A DNA stretch of 64,000 nt, taken from positions 833,501-897,500 of the forward strand of contig NZ_CP044545.1 of NCBI RefSeq assembly GCF_008935075.1, in the 5' to 3' direction. Numbering within the stretch: position 1 is the stretch's first letter; each line of letters starts with the position of its first letter. Position numbers and translations under genes: made by a program. Of the stretch, positions 47,023-56,000 are shown in pieces. The notes beneath the pieces were generated by a model. That model worked only from the letters and a program-made list of their open reading frames with translations. It was not told the origin of the DNA and searched no databases. Origin of the DNA: Pradoshia sp. D12 (GTDB lineage Bacteria > Bacillota > Bacilli > Bacillales > Pradoshiaceae).

Positions 47023-47178
47023 TATATTCACCTCCATAATTTAATTATATATTATTTGGGAAATTATGTTACTTCATACTTTCTACAGTATGTAAACAAA
47101 TAGTAATAATATGAAGTTTAAGGCTGAATGATTCAATTTTGTTGCTTGAGGTTAATATAGGTTCAAATAGATGGCTAG

Positions 47179-47224
47179 AGACACTAATTCAACACTTAGG
47201 AGTGTGTTGAGTTAGTGTCTTTTT
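47179..47224 (+). terminator. Orphan terminator
   Basis: A 17-bp stem with one mismatch, AGACACTAATTCAACAC with GTGTTGAGTTAGTGTCT, then TTTTG. No plus-strand gene precedes it, so it is likely a relic of a lost gene or ends a small RNA. Confidence 0.75.
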
Positions 47225-47344
47225 GTTTGTTTGCAGGAAGGATTTTTATGTGATTTATATATCTAATGGTCCAGGTTAATACAAGAAGGATATTGCGTGT
47301 AATTGAAGAATTATTTAATCATCACACATTTGAAGGATAATGAT

Positions 47345-47758
47345 ATGAAAGAAATTAATACCGAAAAAATCCATCCATTAATACGGAATCTTCTTTCCTA
47401 TGCGACATCAGAATTTAGGATTGACGAGGAATACAATAAATATTTAAAATCTCCAAATCGAAAATTATTTGGTTTAGAATGCAATGGGAAATATGTTGGG
47501 TGCATAGGATTTGAAATGATTAGTCCAAAAGAATGTGTCATTTCACATATTGCTGTATTTCCGGAACAAAGAGAAAAAGGGATTGGCAGAAAAATGATAA
47601 ATTTCCTGTCCAATCAATTCTGTCTTATCTCTGCTGAAACGGATAAGGATGGGGTGGATTTTTATCGTAAATATGGCTTCATGATAACAAGTTTAGGAGA
47701 AAAATATCCGGGTGTGGAACGATTTCAATGTGAATTTAGAAATGAAAGTATTTGTTAA
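47345..47758 (+). CDS. GNAT acetyltransferase
   Basis: 137 residues from ATG 47345 (AAGGA seven bases upstream); a TTG at 47303 is also open and gives 151. Acetyl-CoA loop QREKGIGRKMI, C-terminal DFYRKYGFMITSLGEKYPG. Substrate unknown. Confidence 0.84.
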   Translation: MKEINTEKIHPLIRNLLSYATSEFRIDEEYNKYLKSPNRKLFGLECNGKYVGCIGFEMISPKECVISHIAVFPEQREKGIGRKMINFLSNQFCLISAETDKDGVDFYRKYGFMITSLGEKYPGVERFQCEFRNESIC

Positions 47759-47855
47759 ACTTGCTTGGTATGAATCTAAGAGAGATTGATAATTTTTTTG
47801 AAATGAACGAAAAGGAACCGCAATGTTCCCATAAGTTACAATTGAAGAGGAGTTT

Positions 47856-48359
47856 ATGATGGAAACACTATCAGACCGTTTATTGCTGAGACCATATAAT
47901 AATCATGATTTAGATTTTCTTGAATCACTTTTAACGAATCCTAATATTGTGCGATATATAGGAAACGGACAAATAAGAGATCAAGAAGGAATTCAAAAAT
48001 TTTTGAATTGGATTATTGATACATATGCCATTAATCCTAATTATGGATTGAAGCTCATTTTAGAAAAAGAAAGCAACAACAGAATAGGTCATGCAGGATT
48101 GGTACCCCAATTGATAGATGGAAAAAAAGAGATTGAAATTGGTTACTGGATTTCACAGGAATATTGGGGTAGGGGATTTGCAACTGAAGCAGCCAGAGGG
48201 GTAATGGAATATGGGAAGAATAAGCTGAAGCTTGAAAAAATGATTGCCCTTATTCAAAAAGACAACACTGCCTCTCAAAAAGTTGCTCAAAAGATTGGTA
48301 TGCGAATAGAAAAAGAACTACTATTAAATGGAAAAGATGTTTTTGTGTACTATTGCTAA
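47856..48359 (+). CDS. GNAT acetyltransferase (RimJ/RimL type)
   Basis: 167 residues: SDRLLLRPYNNHDLDFLESL at the start, EIGYWISQEYWGRGFATEAA loop (Ala for the last Gly, common in this subfamily), ASQKVAQKIGM. ATG with GAGGAG. Its 3' end runs into a short coding remnant. Confidence 0.87.
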   Translation: MMETLSDRLLLRPYNNHDLDFLESLLTNPNIVRYIGNGQIRDQEGIQKFLNWIIDTYAINPNYGLKLILEKESNNRIGHAGLVPQLIDGKKEIEIGYWISQEYWGRGFATEAARGVMEYGKNKLKLEKMIALIQKDNTASQKVAQKIGMRIEKELLLNGKDVFVYYC

Positions 48360-48360
48360 T

Positions 48361-48456
48361 TTTCTTTTTTGGTCTGAAGCCGATGCAGATTTTATTGTGG
48401 ATGATTTATCTGAAATTCCTGTGATTATTAAAAAGATGAACAATGTGTATTGTTGA
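48361..48456 (+). pseudogene. 3' remnant, HAD-hydrolase-tail-like
   Basis: A start-less frame reads WSEADADFIVDDLSEIPVII then KKMNNVYC and a stop. The ADFIVDDLSEI pattern resembles the C-terminal end of HAD-family phosphatases. The rest of the gene is absent. Confidence 0.4.
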
Positions 48457-48644
48457 TTCAACATGAATTTAGTGCATAGGTTAATAAATGAAGATATATT
48501 AGTTTAACGATATGTAGTTAACTACTATCAGGTTCTGATTAAAGATAGAGAACAATGGTGAGACACGCTATATTGATACCAGACTAAATCAGGCGCTCAC
48601 TGTGCTAAAACTTTATACATAAGCGAATAATGGAGGACTGCTTT

Positions 48645-49832
48645 TTGCGGAAGATAATTTTTATATTTATCATCTATGCCACTTATATTAGTTTAGGGTT
48701 ACCCGATCCCCTTTTAGGGATAGCTTGGCCTGAGATGGTGGGAGAATTTAATGTAGCACATAGTGCGGCAGGCTTAATCTCAATGACTATTGCAATTTGT
48801 ACTGTTATTTCTAGCTTGTCGACTATGCGAATTAATAAAAAAATCGGAACGGGAAGACTAGTTCTAGGTAGTGTATTGCTTACTGTGATTGGATTGATAG
48901 GGTTTGCGTTTACACAAAATTTCTTATTATTAATTGTCTGTGCATTACCTTTAGGTTTTGGAGCTGGCGCTATTGACACCTCTGTAAATGACTACGTGGC
49001 TGCTAACTTCAAAGCACATCATATGAATTGGTTACATGCTTTTTGGGGAGTAGGAGCAACTCTCGGCCCAGTTATTATGGGTGTCGTTTTAAATAATCAA
49101 TTTTCCTGGAGAAACGGTTATTTTATTATTGGCGGTATTCAAATTGTATTAGCTATTATTCTCTTCCTATCTATTCCTCTCTGGAAGACAAATCAACAAA
49201 AGGGATCCGAAAAGTCTGAAGAGAGTCCCGTGTCCAATGGCTCGGTTTTGAAAGAAAAGGGAGTTGTTTTTGCGCTATTATCTTTTGTATTTTATGTTGG
49301 TTTAGAAGGTACAATATTTTTGTGGGGAAGTAGTTATTTAATAGAAATGAAGTCATTATCAGTAGCTACTGCTAGTTTCATAATATCAGTATTCTTTGCA
49401 AGTTTAACCATGGGAAGGTTTATTTCTGGTTTTATTACGTTTTGGCTATCTAATCAGAAATTGTTACTGTTTAGCGAAATTGCACTACTCATAGGAATTA
49501 TTACGGTTGCTTTTGGAACAGGCAGCGTTTTGTACGGTGGATTCATATTAATTGGTCTTGGATGTGCGGCAATTTTTCCAACCATGATACATGAAACTCC
49601 AAGAAGGTTTGGGAAAAGGAGTGCAAGTGCAATTATTGGGCTTCAAGTAGCTTTTGGCTCTGTTGGGGTAACCATTTTACCTCCGTTAGTAGGAATCCTG
49701 TTTCAGAATTATACAATGAATCTATTTCCGGTCGTTTTAGTAATTTTTGCTCTTACGTTACTTGGGGCAACCATTATTATTGAAAAGAGGAAAAGAGCAA
49801 CTGAGTTTGATACTTTATCTAAACAGTTGTAA
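48645..49832 (+). CDS. MFS transporter
   Basis: 395 residues, twelve membrane helices, starting RKIIFIFIIYATYISLGLPD; the D-PLLGIAWP and GFGAGAIDTSVNDY stretches resemble the fucose/glucose-type and YfkF-like MFS permeases. TTG 48645 is preferred because the GGAGG eight bases upstream sits inside the in-frame ATG 48630 codons. Substrate unknown. A remnant of another gene follows. Confidence 0.85.
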   Translation: MRKIIFIFIIYATYISLGLPDPLLGIAWPEMVGEFNVAHSAAGLISMTIAICTVISSLSTMRINKKIGTGRLVLGSVLLTVIGLIGFAFTQNFLLLIVCALPLGFGAGAIDTSVNDYVAANFKAHHMNWLHAFWGVGATLGPVIMGVVLNNQFSWRNGYFIIGGIQIVLAIILFLSIPLWKTNQQKGSEKSEESPVSNGSVLKEKGVVFALLSFVFYVGLEGTIFLWGSSYLIEMKSLSVATASFIISVFFASLTMGRFISGFITFWLSNQKLLLFSEIALLIGIITVAFGTGSVLYGGFILIGLGCAAIFPTMIHETPRRFGKRSASAIIGLQVAFGSVGVTILPPLVGILFQNYTMNLFPVVLVIFALTLLGATIIIEKRKRATEFDTLSKQL

Positions 49833-49874
49833 AAAACTCTGGGGTGTATGAGTGCTTACTGATCTGAACATTAA

Positions 49875-50063
49875 GGAGAATCTTTACAACCTTGCGGGGT
49901 TATCATTTCTTTTGATTTACTTACAGAAAGTCCAAGCAACTTTTACCTTTTAAAGAATTATAAAGAAACAGGATTAATCATCATGACAAACACAGATATA
50001 GGTGTCCGCCAGCTGAAAGGAATTATTGGAGAAGTATTTCATTCATTCAATTTCAAGCTCTGA
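49875..50063 (+). pseudogene. Start-less coding remnant of unknown family
   Basis: About 62 codons open without a start: PCGVIISFDLLTESPSNFYL, then KNYKETGLIIMTNTDIGVRQ and KGIIGEVFHSFNF, stop at 50061. Composition is clearly protein-like. Its own terminator follows at 50077-50125. Family not recognised. Confidence 0.45.
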
Positions 50064-50076
50064 AGGAGATACCCAA

Positions 50077-50125
50077 AATAGGCACAGATTTCATCTTTAA
50101 ATGAATGAAATCCGTGCCTATTTTT
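50077..50125 (+). terminator. Terminator after the remnant
   Basis: An 18-bp stem with one mismatch, AATAGGCACAGATTTCAT with ATGAAATCCGTGCCTATT, then T5. Confidence 0.88.
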
Positions 50126-50240
50126 ATTGCCGGGCCAATTTCTAGTTAGTAAAATGAGCCAGTTTAGCGAAAGAAGGATTACTTCTTATCGTTATAGAAT
50201 AAAGGACATAGAGAAAATAATACTAAACGAGGTGTTTGGC

Positions 50241-51119
50241 TTGGTAGGAGTTTTAGAATTGGTTCTAGATGTAAAAGCGACACTGGGAGAAGGTCCATGC
50301 TGGGATAGGCAAAGACAATTGTTATATTGGATTGATATTTTAGAAAAAAAGATATACATCTTTAATCCAAATACAAATGAAAACCACGGAATTCAGTTAG
50401 AACAATATATTGGGGCAATAGTACCTCGAAATATAGACGAAGCAGTAGTGGCATTAGAAAATGGTTTTTATTTTTTGAATTACTCCACGGAAAAAGTAAC
50501 CCTGATAAATGAACCGGAGAGTCACTTGATTAATAATCGGTTTAATGATGGAAAATGTGATGCTTATGGACGCTTTTGGGCAGGTACAATGGACAAATCT
50601 TATATTAGAGAACAAGGTTCCCTTTATTGCTTAGATACAAATAGAAAAGTAGAGAAGAAGCTGAGTAAGATTGGCTTATCCAATGGCATGGCATGGTCAC
50701 CTGATAATAAATTTATGTATCACATAGATACTCTATCTAAAAAGGTTAGTTGTTTTAATTTTAATCTTGTTACGGGTGATATTGAAAATCCCGTGGAAAT
50801 TATCAGTTTCAAAGAAGAAGAAGGAATGCCTGATGGTATGACTATAGATGAAGAAGGAATGTTGTGGATTGCCCATTGGGGTGGTTCAAAAGTATCTAGG
50901 TGGAACCCTAAAACAGGTGAACAGATAGGCTCCATAGAGGTCCCAGCACTAAATGTTACATCTTGTACTTTCGGAGGGAAAGATTTAAATGAATTATATA
51001 TAACTACAGCAAAATCGGGACTTAGTGAAGAACAACTTAAGAATTACCCATTATCAGGAGGACTTTTCAGGATCAAAATGGATGTAAAGGGAAGTCCATC
51101 TTATTCGTTTAAAGGGTAA
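50241..51119 (+). CDS. SMP-30/gluconolactonase-family protein
   Basis: 292 residues, the usual family length, from TTG 50241 with GAGGTG upstream; the frame is open back to 50127 but without a site. Six-bladed propeller with metal ligands in GEGPCWD, NRFNDGKCDAYGRFWAGTM and LSNGMAWSPD plus EGMPDGMTIDEEGMLWIAHW. Probably hydrolyses a sugar lactone. Confidence 0.88.
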   Translation: MVGVLELVLDVKATLGEGPCWDRQRQLLYWIDILEKKIYIFNPNTNENHGIQLEQYIGAIVPRNIDEAVVALENGFYFLNYSTEKVTLINEPESHLINNRFNDGKCDAYGRFWAGTMDKSYIREQGSLYCLDTNRKVEKKLSKIGLSNGMAWSPDNKFMYHIDTLSKKVSCFNFNLVTGDIENPVEIISFKEEEGMPDGMTIDEEGMLWIAHWGGSKVSRWNPKTGEQIGSIEVPALNVTSCTFGGKDLNELYITTAKSGLSEEQLKNYPLSGGLFRIKMDVKGSPSYSFKG

Positions 51120-51168
51120 TAAACCTGATTGTTGAAAGAACATCTCTAGGCTGTTTTTTTATAAATAT

Positions 51169-51209
51169 AAAAAGGGTGAGAATCGATGATAGGATTCTAA
51201 CCCTTTTTA
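51169..51209 (+). terminator. Terminator after the SMP-30 gene
   Basis: AAAAGGGTGAGAATC pairs with GATTCTAACCCTTTT with one mismatch, then TTAA. Confidence 0.85.
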
Positions 51210-51249
51210 ATTTGCATAATAATATTTATCCTTTGTATAAGTTTACTTT

Positions 51250-51263
51250 ACTTTTATAAAAGT
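51250..51263. promoter_or_regulatory. Palindrome upstream of the XRE regulator
   Basis: ACTTTTATAAAAGT, a perfect 14-bp palindrome about 45 bases before the start, just upstream of an AT-rich -10-like TTTATTATAT. Likely operator for the regulator itself. Confidence 0.5.
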
Positions 51264-51307
51264 GTAGTTTATTATATATTTATGGTAAAAAAAGGAAGGT
51301 GTTGACC

Positions 51308-51547
51308 TTGAAAGAAAAAATGGAGGATTACGTTGAAAATAAAGTATATGAGCATCGAGTTTTAAAAAGATTGTCCCAAAAAGAGCTGGCTGACGCTGTG
51401 GGAGTATCCAAACAAACCATATATGTGATGGAGAAGAATAATTACTCTCCTTCCCTTGTTTTAGCTTTTCGAATTGCTGAGTTCTTTAACGTAGATATTA
51501 ACCATATTTTTACTTATGTGAAAGGGTGCGATCAAAATGAAAAGTGA
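51308..51547 (+). CDS. XRE-family helix-turn-helix regulator
   Basis: 79 residues from TTG 51308 (AAGGAAGG upstream; GTG 51299 is an alternative). HTH: LSQKELADAVGVSKQTIYVM. Short YgzD/YozG-type regulator commonly paired with a small membrane protein. Its stop overlaps the start of that partner by 11 bases. Confidence 0.87.
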   Translation: MKEKMEDYVENKVYEHRVLKRLSQKELADAVGVSKQTIYVMEKNNYSPSLVLAFRIAEFFNVDINHIFTYVKGCDQNEK

Positions 51548-51881
51548 GGAAATATCAAATACAACTTTTTATCCATTAAAAACTTGGGCGGAAGCATCAA
51601 CTGGTAATTGGAATATGCTTATTGGCATCGGTATTTTATTGCTTATAGTCGGAGTAATTCTGTTGTACGTATTTTATAGAAAAATAGGTAAGGCTGACGA
51701 AAGAACAAATCAAATACACTTAAAAAGTACCTTCATTATGTTAAGCGTAGTAATTTTATGTGACGTAATTTTCCCGAAAGAATATATGTGGCAAATTTTC
51801 TTCTTATTTAAATATTCTCTTGCATTCATTGCTTCAGGAATATTTCTAGCTGTTCAATATAAAAAGGATTTTTTAAACTAA
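51537..51881 (+). CDS. Three-helix membrane protein paired with XRE regulator
   Basis: 114 residues with membrane helices at about 28-49, 65-82 and 86-107; a KADERTNQIHLKST loop lies between helices 1 and 2. Overlaps the XRE gene, so the two are coupled. This layout matches DUF2178-like partners of small XRE regulators. Function unknown. Confidence 0.75.
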   Translation: MKSEEISNTTFYPLKTWAEASTGNWNMLIGIGILLLIVGVILLYVFYRKIGKADERTNQIHLKSTFIMLSVVILCDVIFPKEYMWQIFFLFKYSLAFIASGIFLAVQYKKDFLN

Positions 51882-52075
51882 GTAGGAAACAGAAGATCAT
51901 TTAATTCATACAAATTTAAAAAACGGGATATTACAATACTATCCAGAGCTGTGAACAGCTCTATTTTTTATGCAGCAAAAAGGGGATGTTTTGTAATAAT
52001 ATGTATATAACAGATATAATCATAGTATTGTATATTTGCAAGCTTCATTTATAAAGTTGAAATGGGGATTAACTA

Positions 52076-52426
52076 ATGATTTGGAAACAAAATAGAAATT
52101 GCAACCATACTTCATATAAATTTGAAGCTGATTTTATGAGTGACCCAATTTGGTGTAATGATTGTGGAGTAAATTTGGAGATAGATAATTTCCCTATATC
52201 AGATAAATTACAGGAAGAACTATTGGAATGGATATCGGAATATGGCAATTGGATTGAGTTAGAAACCGACCTATTAAAGGAAAATGGAGTAAAGCTAGAG
52301 GAATGGCACAATGAAAAAGGATTGCGGCTGTTCCAGGAAGTGAAGAAACAATTACGCGGAAAATATCCAATCGTATTTGTCCCATCTAGTTCAGCACAAC
52401 AATATAACGAGTTAGAAAATGGTTGA
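52076..52426 (+). CDS. Hypothetical protein with possible zinc site
   Basis: 116 residues. The N-terminus has NCNHTSYKFE and later WCNDCG, giving Cys/His pairs that could bind zinc, followed by helical, acidic segments (LQEELLEWISEYGNWIE). ATG with GGGGA. No family named. Confidence 0.65.
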   Translation: MIWKQNRNCNHTSYKFEADFMSDPIWCNDCGVNLEIDNFPISDKLQEELLEWISEYGNWIELETDLLKENGVKLEEWHNEKGLRLFQEVKKQLRGKYPIVFVPSSSAQQYNELENG

Positions 52427-52563
52427 AGCAGTTAAAAGTTGAAGACCAAGACTGCTACTGAGTAGTAATTATGGAGGCTAATGGGACAGATTCTCTATTA
52501 GCGAAATAATAAGTTTTTATGGATAAAAGTATTTAAACAAATGAAGTCTTTCTAGAAATAACA

Positions 52564-52600
52564 AAGGACATAATCTATTATCCTAATAGGTTATGTCCTT
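52564..52600 (+). terminator. Terminator
   Basis: AAGGACATAA pairs with TTATGTCCTT; inner CTATTA/TAATAG extends it. T-tail short. Confidence 0.75.
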
Positions 52601-52723
52601 AATTTATATATCTATTTTAAATTTGGTGATGATAAATTAAAGCTAACTGTAAGGACAGTAGATATTTTAAGGTTTAACAGATTTTACTTTCTTTGGCAAT
52701 GATATAAATGAATATGAACTTCA

Positions 52724-52758
52724 TTGATAACCATTATCATTTATGATAATATTATTCA
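52724..52758 (+). promoter_or_regulatory. Promoter with Fur box, hydrogenase-like/ABC operon
   Basis: TGATAACCATTATCA (52725-52739) matches the Bacillus 7-1-7 Fur box TGATAATnATTATCA at 13 of 14 defined positions. It overlaps TTGATA (-35) of a promoter with TAATAT at 17 bases. A second TGATAAT half-site (52744-52750) makes an overlapping ATTATCAT/ATGATAAT dyad. PerR and Zur boxes are similar, so Fur is the best but not the only reading. Confidence 0.75.
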
Positions 52759-52807
52759 GAAATAATTTTGTTAATCTTTATCACTTCTAATTAGAAAGGA
52801 GAAGGAA

Positions 52808-53431
52808 GTGAAAAAATATATTTGGCTAAATCCTGTTGTTTTAAAAATGTATGAACAGGAAGAATTATATTCTACCTTAGAATGCTTAGATTTTCAGGTT
52901 GTTACTTGTGAGGAAAATCACTTGATGACTGTGAAAAATAAATACAAAGAGCGATACGAAGGATGTAATCAGCTCCTTTGTGATAATAGATGTCCTAAAG
53001 CAATTTCCTATGTAAAAACTCATTATGATCAAATTGGCCAGGAGTACGCTACTATCCAACCAATCTTAATTCATTGTGCTGAAGAACTGGCTAATAGATA
53101 TAAAGATGATGATGCAGAACTATATATCATCACTCCTTGTACAGATTTAAAAGACCTAGGAACTAGCTTGGCATTGAAAAATACGATATTTCAAACATGG
53201 ACTGAATTTTGCAGAGATCACCAAATCAAGCTTAATAGTAAACCAACTGAAAACAGTCCGATTCCACCAGGCTTTTTTGATAATATCCCTAATGTAGTCA
53301 GCCTTGCATCGAAGGATGATATTGATTGCTTTTTCCAGAGTACTCCTAAGCAAGAAAAACAATTAATAGAAATGTTATATTGCCAAGGTGGCTGCCATAA
53401 TGGAGATGGAGTTAGGATAACAAATGAATAA
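52808..53431 (+). CDS. Stand-alone [FeFe]-hydrogenase-like iron-sulfur protein
   Basis: 207 residues. The four H-cluster-cubane cysteines are visible: L1-like DNRCPKAISYVKTHY (C62), L2-like ITPCTDLKDLG (C111), L3-like IEMLYCQGGCHNGDG (C192, C196). The proton-relay Cys before C62 is replaced by Arg, and the L2-L3 segment is much shorter than in true hydrogenases. It has eleven Cys in all and no signal peptide. GTG start with AAAGGAGAAGGA. The stop overlaps the permease start by 8 bases, tying it to the importer. No HydE/F/G maturase nearby, so H2 activity is unlikely; an Fe-S role in iron or substrate handling is inferred. Confidence 0.72.
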   Translation: MKKYIWLNPVVLKMYEQEELYSTLECLDFQVVTCEENHLMTVKNKYKERYEGCNQLLCDNRCPKAISYVKTHYDQIGQEYATIQPILIHCAEELANRYKDDDAELYIITPCTDLKDLGTSLALKNTIFQTWTEFCRDHQIKLNSKPTENSPIPPGFFDNIPNVVSLASKDDIDCFFQSTPKQEKQLIEMLYCQGGCHNGDGVRITNE

Positions 53432-54185
53432 TCTTATAAAAAGATTGATACCGATTGCTTGTATTTTAATCGCATGGTATTTATGCAGCTATTTCGAAGT
53501 TTGGAGTGCCTATATTCTGCCTAGTCCAATGCAAGTATGGAATACCTTTGTATCAATGGTACAAAACGGAGAATTATTTATTCATATCTTTGCAAGTTTA
53601 TATAGAGTACTAGTCGGCTTTTCGATTGCCTTTGTATTCGCCTTTTTTCTAGGCATCATTGCTGGTTTAAAGCCTGCCCTTTCTCCTTATTACAATCATA
53701 TTGTGGAGTTCTTCAGAAATGTACCTCCACTTAGCCTGATTCCCTTGCTAATTTTATGGGTTGGTATCGGAGAAGAATCCAAAACAATCATAATCATTTT
53801 AGCTTCCTTTTTTCCAATGTTTTTAAATATAAAAAAGGGCTTTGGTTCTTGTGATTATAAGCTTTTGGAGGTCGGAAAAGTTTTAGGATTAAATCCAAGG
53901 CAACGTTTTCTGAAAATAATTCTTCCGTCTGCTGTCCCAGATATTCTTTTAGGAATGAAGGTTGGCCTGGGATATAGCTGGAGAGCTATTATTGGTGCTG
54001 AAATGATTGCCGCTGCAAGCGGTTTGGGGTACTTCATATTGGATGCGCAGACGATGTCTCGCTCTGATAAAGTGATTGTGGGAATTCTGGTGATCGGCCT
54101 CCTGGGAGTCATCTGCGATAAAATTTTCTCGTTCTTTAGCAAGAAATTCACTCGTATTGGAGGTATAGACAATAGCTGGGATTAA
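53424..54185 (+). CDS. ABC transporter permease (SsuC/TauC type)
   Basis: 253 residues, about six membrane helices. ABC-import signature EMIAAASGLGYFILDAQ with the family's EAA-like loop (EVGKVLGLNPRQRFLKIILP). Of the nitrate/sulfonate/taurine-type permease family. ATG overlaps the hydrogenase-like gene. Substrate unknown; the Fur box suggests an iron-linked ligand. Confidence 0.9.
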   Translation: MNNLIKRLIPIACILIAWYLCSYFEVWSAYILPSPMQVWNTFVSMVQNGELFIHIFASLYRVLVGFSIAFVFAFFLGIIAGLKPALSPYYNHIVEFFRNVPPLSLIPLLILWVGIGEESKTIIIILASFFPMFLNIKKGFGSCDYKLLEVGKVLGLNPRQRFLKIILPSAVPDILLGMKVGLGYSWRAIIGAEMIAAASGLGYFILDAQTMSRSDKVIVGILVIGLLGVICDKIFSFFSKKFTRIGGIDNSWD

Positions 54186-54879
54186 AATAAATCAACTTTA
54201 TAAAAGTTTTATGGTAGATGGAAAAAAGCATGATGTTTTAAAAAATGTTAATGTCGAATTCCCTCAGAATAGCATCAGTGTCATTCTCGGAAAAAGCGGA
54301 TGTGGGAAGACGACACTCCTGCGCATATTAGCCAATCTGGAGCAATGCGATGCAGGAGAAGTGTCCATTAATAGCAATGAAAAAATTAGCTTTGTATTTC
54401 AAGAACCCCGTTTGATGCCATGGTTACCCGTATCTAAGAACATTACATTCGGTTTAGAAAAACAAAAGATTAATGATGTGGAAATAGAAGAGTTAATGAA
54501 TTTGATAGGATTAAAAAAGTTTGAAAAAGCCTATCCACACCAATTATCCGGAGGCATGCAACAAAGAGTCGCATTAGCAAGAGCATTAGCCTATGACCCA
54601 TCCTTTATCTTAATGGATGAACCATTTGCTGCACTCGATTATTTCACACGTGAGGCAATGCAGAAAGAATTAATAAGAATTAACCAACTAAAAAAGAAAA
54701 GTATAATCTTTGTTACCCATAGTATCGAAGAAGCCATAGCAATAGGACAAAATATCTTTGTAGTTAATGAAGGAAGGATTCATGCTCAATTTAACTTAGA
54801 GCAATATGAATATCCAAGAGATGTATTATCGCCTTCTCTAATAGAAATAAAGAAAAACATCATAGAAAAACTAGCGTGA
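54172..54879 (+). CDS. ABC transporter ATP-binding protein (SsuB type), probable AUA start
   Basis: 235 residues if started at ATA 54172, eight bases after GGAGG; this gives AGIKINQLYKSF, the expected first strand. The first ordinary codon, ATG 54211, would delete that strand and has no ribosome-binding site. Walker A LGKSGCGKTT, Q-loop QEPRLMPWL, signature LSGGMQQRVALARA, Walker B ILMDEPFAALD. The gene would overlap the permease by 14 bases. Confidence 0.85.
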   Translation: MAGIKINQLYKSFMVDGKKHDVLKNVNVEFPQNSISVILGKSGCGKTTLLRILANLEQCDAGEVSINSNEKISFVFQEPRLMPWLPVSKNITFGLEKQKINDVEIEELMNLIGLKKFEKAYPHQLSGGMQQRVALARALAYDPSFILMDEPFAALDYFTREAMQKELIRINQLKKKSIIFVTHSIEEAIAIGQNIFVVNEGRIHAQFNLEQYEYPRDVLSPSLIEIKKNIIEKLA

Positions 54880-54893
54880 GAGTGGGACATAAA

Positions 54894-55880
54894 ATGAAAA
54901 AATGGTTATTATCTTTACTTGCTTTACTGAGCATATCAGTTATCGTTGCTTGTGGAAAAGATACCGATTCTGATAAGAACAGTACAAAAAATAACGAGGA
55001 GAACACGTATACTGTTGATAAGGTGCAGACAACTTATGTGCAATCTCCTTTAAATATTCCTTCTATTGTAGAAAAGGAAAAAGGATTGTTGGCCAATTCT
55101 TTTGCGGAAGAAGGGATTGAATTCGGCTATTCCAATTTAACAACCGGCCCTGAACAAACTCAGGCTTTGGCTTCAGGTGATATCCAATTCCTGAATGCAG
55201 TCGGTGCCACATCTGTCATTTTATCTGCATCGAATGGAGCGGATATCAAAATTATGAGCATGTATAGCCGTTCTCCTGAGGCTTTCATGTTATTTACAAA
55301 CCTGAAAGATATTAAATCACCTGAAGATCTAGCAGGGAAAAAAGTTGCTGGTCCAAAGGGAACAATTTTACATGAACTGCTTATCAATTATTTAGCAACT
55401 GAAGGCTTAACAGAAAAGGATATTGAATTTGTTCAAATGGATATACCTTCTGCACAAGCAGCGTTAGTAGCAGAGGAAGTCGACTTTGCGTTACTAGCTG
55501 GCCCTACCGCATATAATATGATTCAAGATGGGTACCAGGTGGTTACAAATGGTGAAGGGCTGGTCGATGGAACAATTGTAGTTGCAACTAGTGAAGATTT
55601 CTACTCGAAGAATCCTGGCTTAGTAAAGAAATTTTTACAAGTACAAGAAGAGACACTGCAATATATCGATGAAAATTATGAGGAAGTCATGGAAATTACA
55701 GCAAAGGAAACCGAACTACCTCTAGATGGTGTAAAAGAAATGTATGAAATGTATGACTTCAATATGGAAATCAAACCATCAGATATCGAGAGTATGGAAA
55801 AAACAGTGAAATTCATGAAAGAGAATAATATGATCGAAAATGATATAGATATTGAGTCCTTAATTTTAGATGTAGAATAA
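54894..55880 (+). CDS. ABC substrate-binding lipoprotein (SsuA/NMT1 type)
   Basis: 328 residues. Signal peptide with lipobox VIVAC, then a type-2 binding fold: LTTGPEQTQALASGDIQFLN, KIMSMYSRSPEAFMLF, EDLAGKKVAGPKGTILHELL. Such proteins bind sulfonates, thiamine precursors, riboflavin or similar ligands. GTG 54876 overlaps the ATPase stop; ATG 54894 gives the normal signal peptide. Last gene before a terminator. Confidence 0.88.
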   Translation: MKKWLLSLLALLSISVIVACGKDTDSDKNSTKNNEENTYTVDKVQTTYVQSPLNIPSIVEKEKGLLANSFAEEGIEFGYSNLTTGPEQTQALASGDIQFLNAVGATSVILSASNGADIKIMSMYSRSPEAFMLFTNLKDIKSPEDLAGKKVAGPKGTILHELLINYLATEGLTEKDIEFVQMDIPSAQAALVAEEVDFALLAGPTAYNMIQDGYQVVTNGEGLVDGTIVVATSEDFYSKNPGLVKKFLQVQEETLQYIDENYEEVMEITAKETELPLDGVKEMYEMYDFNMEIKPSDIESMEKTVKFMKENNMIENDIDIESLILDVE

Positions 55881-55884
55881 TAGT

Positions 55885-55922
55885 AAAAAGCATGTTTCTG
55901 TATCAAGAAGCATGCTTTTTTT
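55885..55922 (+). terminator. Terminator of the hydrogenase-like/ABC operon
   Basis: AAAAAGCATG pairs with CATGCTTTTT, with T7. Confidence 0.9.
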
Positions 55923-56000
55923 GATTAAAAGATATGGCAATACTAAACGGCCTCAATTTGATAGTGTAGAGGTGTTTTATTGTAAAATATAAAGGTAAAA

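Noticed and set aside
52808-53431. True catalytic [FeFe]-hydrogenase
   Set aside because: Proton-relay Cys and L2 Glu are missing, the protein is too short, and no HydE/F/G maturase is nearby.
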